A DNA stretch of 22,367 nucleotides, taken from JBEKIK01 sp050013075. Its GTDB lineage: Bacteria > Planctomycetota > Planctomycetia > Pirellulales > Thermoguttaceae. A program made the translations under genes and the position numbers. Of this stretch, positions 21,247 through 22,367 are shown in pieces (position 1 is the first letter of the stretch; each line of letters opens with the position of its first letter). The notes under the pieces were generated by a model. It ran no database searches. It saw only the letters and a list, made by a program, of their open reading frames with translations, and was not told the origin of the DNA. The stretch lies in the NCBI GenBank assembly GCA_050013075.1, contig JBEKFZ010000069.1, positions 1-22,367 on the forward strand, in the 5' to 3' direction.

Positions 21247-21570
21247 ATGTGTCTTGGCGTGCCTGGAAAACTGGTCGAAATTTATCCGCAAGCCGTGTTG
21301 GAATTACCCAAGGGCAAGGTCGAATTCGGCGGCATTTATAAAGATATATGTCTGGCCTATACGCCCGAGGCCCAAGTGGGCGATTATGTTTTGGTCCACG
21401 TCGGATTTGCCATCAGCCGCATCGATCAGGCCGAAGCCGAGGAGATTTTTTCGTACCTCAATGAAATTGGAGAGATCGAGGAAAAGGAGGAAGAGGTTGG
21501 AGAGCAGAGTTCGGGGCAAAATGACGAAGGTCGAATTACGAATGACAAAAGAATAGCAAAGCACGAATGA
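21247..21570 (+). CDS. hypC: Hydrogenase maturation chaperone HypC, with repeat-derived tail
   Basis: 107 residues; typical HypC is about 75-90. It begins MCLGVPGKLVEIY with the essential Cys2, continues with VEFGGIYKDICLAYTPEAQVGDYVLVHVGFAISRID (quoted here only to show the family pattern in parts), and the HypC helix EAEEIFSYLNEI. HypC holds the Fe(CN)2CO group with HypD and delivers it to the hydrogenase large subunit. From about residue 84 the text GEQSSGQNDEGRITNDKRIAKHE is encoded by a low-complexity repeat of GAATGACGAA-like words that continues past the stop. An SD-like GAGG lies about 12 nt before the ATG. Confidence 0.95.
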   Translation: MCLGVPGKLVEIYPQAVLELPKGKVEFGGIYKDICLAYTPEAQVGDYVLVHVGFAISRIDQAEAEEIFSYLNEIGEIEEKEEEVGEQSSGQNDEGRITNDKRIAKHE

Positions 21571-21582
21571 CGAATTTGGTGA
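21505..21582. repeat. AATGACGAA-type low-complexity repeat over the end of hypC
   Basis: Words such as AAAATGACGAAGG, GAATTACGAATGAC and GCACGAATGACGAAT recur with slight change. This text-like repeat type is one I know from planctomycete intergenic DNA. It spans the last codons and stop of hypC. Confidence 0.65.
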
Positions 21583-21587
21583 GGCAA

Positions 21588-21607
21588 GTGGGCAATAAAT
21601 TGCCCAC
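21588..21607. repeat. GTGGGCAA-TAAA-TTGCCCAC palindrome
   Basis: A perfect 8-bp stem and four-base loop followed by CCC, between hypC and hypD. It is another dispersed hairpin type. No T tract follows. Confidence 0.65.
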
Positions 21608-21634
21608 CCCTGCCCCATATCCGCTGAACTAAAA

Positions 21635-21656
21635 CCCCCGGTGTATTCACCGGGGG
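21635..21656. promoter_or_regulatory. CCCCCGGTG hairpin covering the likely hypD ribosome-binding site
   Basis: CCCCCGGTG-TATT-CACCGGGGG, a second copy of the hairpin at 21107-21128. Its GGGGG (21652-21656) lies 9 nt before the hypD ATG and is the only SD-like sequence there, so in RNA the site would be buried in the stem. Confidence 0.55.
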
Positions 21657-21665
21657 CTAAATGAT

Positions 21666-22367
21666 ATGAAATACATCGACGAATACCGCAATCCCCGGCA
21701 GGCGAAACGATTGGCCGATGCCATTGCCGCGGCTACCACGCGGCCGTGGAATATCATGGAAGTCTGCGGCGGGCAAACACACGCCATTATCCGCTTTGGG
21801 CTGGATGAACTATTGCCGCGGCAGATCACATTGATCCACGGCCCGGGCTGCCCGGTGTGCGTCACGCCCGTGGAGATTTTGGACAAGGCCATCGCCATTG
21901 CCTCGCTGCCGGGAGTGATTTTCTGCTCTTTCGGCGACATGCTCCGCGTGCCCGGCTCGAAAAAAGACCTGTTCACGGTAAAAAGCGAAGGCGGCGACGT
22001 GCGGGTGGTCTATTCGCCGATGGACGCCGTTGCCCTGGCCCAAAAACACCTCGACCGCGAAGTGGTGTTCTTCGCCGTGGGATTCGAAACCACGGCCCCA
22101 GCCAACGCCATGGCGGTTGCGCAGGCTGCGCGGCTGGGGCTTGCAAATTTTTCTGTCCTGGTTTCGCACGTACTAGTTCCGCCGGCCATGCGAGCCGTGC
22201 TTTCCTCGCCCGATAATCGAGTTCAGGCCTTTATTGCCGCCGGGCACGTGTGTACGATAACCGGCATGGAGGAATATCGCCCTTTGGCCGCGGAGTTCCG
22301 CGTGCCCATCGTGATTGCCGGCTTTGAACCGCTGGATATTTTGCAGGGCGTATTGATGTGCGTGCGC
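21666..22367 (+). CDS. hypD: Hydrogenase maturation protein HypD (partial, runs off the window)
   Basis: The first 234 codons are present and remain open at the window end; full HypD is about 360 residues. The diagnostic motifs are MEVCGGQTHAIIRFG (C34), HGPGCPVCVTP (59-68), SFGDMLRVPGS, and VGFETTAPANAMA. HypD is a [4Fe-4S] protein that works with HypC to reduce and assemble the Fe(CN)2CO group from the cyanide made by HypE and HypF. The start MKYIDEYRNP is normal for the family. It follows hypC by 95 bp, filled by three repeat types, and its SD seems to be supplied by one of them. Confidence 0.96.
   Translation, partial: MKYIDEYRNPRQAKRLADAIAAATTRPWNIMEVCGGQTHAIIRFGLDELLPRQITLIHGPGCPVCVTPVEILDKAIAIASLPGVIFCSFGDMLRVPGSKKDLFTVKSEGGDVRVVYSPMDAVALAQKHLDREVVFFAVGFETTAPANAMAVAQAARLGLANFSVLVSHVLVPPAMRAVLSSPDNRVQAFIAAGHVCTITGMEEYRPLAAEFRVPIVIAGFEPLDILQGVLMCVR

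Overview
The window looks like a chromosomal segment of a member of the Planctomycetota, probably close to Pirellulales. The best marker is a 716-residue secreted Cys-rich protein built from 16-residue units with the YTV motif, a repeat family known mainly from planctomycetes. Other pointers are the planctomycete style of the RsmD, EF-Ts, cyclophilin, pilin-like and GNAT proteins, and the many dispersed palindromic and low-complexity repeats. The assignment comes from reading the sequence, not from a database search.

Layout. Positions 1-2530 hold a cupin gene and rsmD (both minus strand) and a secreted cyclophilin-type PPIase (plus). A PIN-domain gene overlapping a small putative antitoxin follows (2628-3279). 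On the minus strand is the translation operon rpsB-tsf-pyrH-frr (6383 down to 3297), with palindromes inserted between rpsB and tsf. Then come a vapBC pair (minus), tRNA-Gln(TTG), a strong terminator and a pilin-like gene (minus). An AT-rich region dense in inverted repeats leads into the YTV gene (8901-11051). Downstream is a scar: a 179-bp element with 26-bp inverted termini abutting the last ~80 codons of a TonB-dependent receptor. Next is a nitrogen module: a 39-bp dyad, a sigma-54 promoter, amt and glnK, and a terminator. After a GNAT gene and a cyclic-nucleotide-binding-domain gene, the rest is a [NiFe]-hydrogenase maturation cluster: hypA, hypB, an intruding pair (DUF5677-like plus dinD), hypF, hypC and hypD, which runs off the window. 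No hydrogenase structural gene is visible.

How the parts work together. amt-glnK is an ammonium uptake and PII sensing unit. HypA and HypB deliver nickel, HypF makes the thiocarbamate precursor of the cyanide ligands (with HypE, not seen), and HypC and HypD assemble the Fe(CN)2CO group. The single-domain cNMP-binding protein ends 7 nt before hypA and may be cotranscribed with it.

The most unusual signal is the invasion of the hyp cluster by dispersed repeats. REP-like units starting GTAG lie between hypA and hypB and, as a nested copy-in-copy, in frame inside hypF. A second repeat type is also in frame inside hypF. The C-terminal ends of HypA, HypF and HypC appear to be read out of low-complexity repeats, and a GC hairpin covers the likely ribosome-binding site of hypD. 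Other notable items are the DUF5677-dinD pair, the overlapping inverted repeats before the YTV gene, and the dyad plus sigma-54 promoter before amt.
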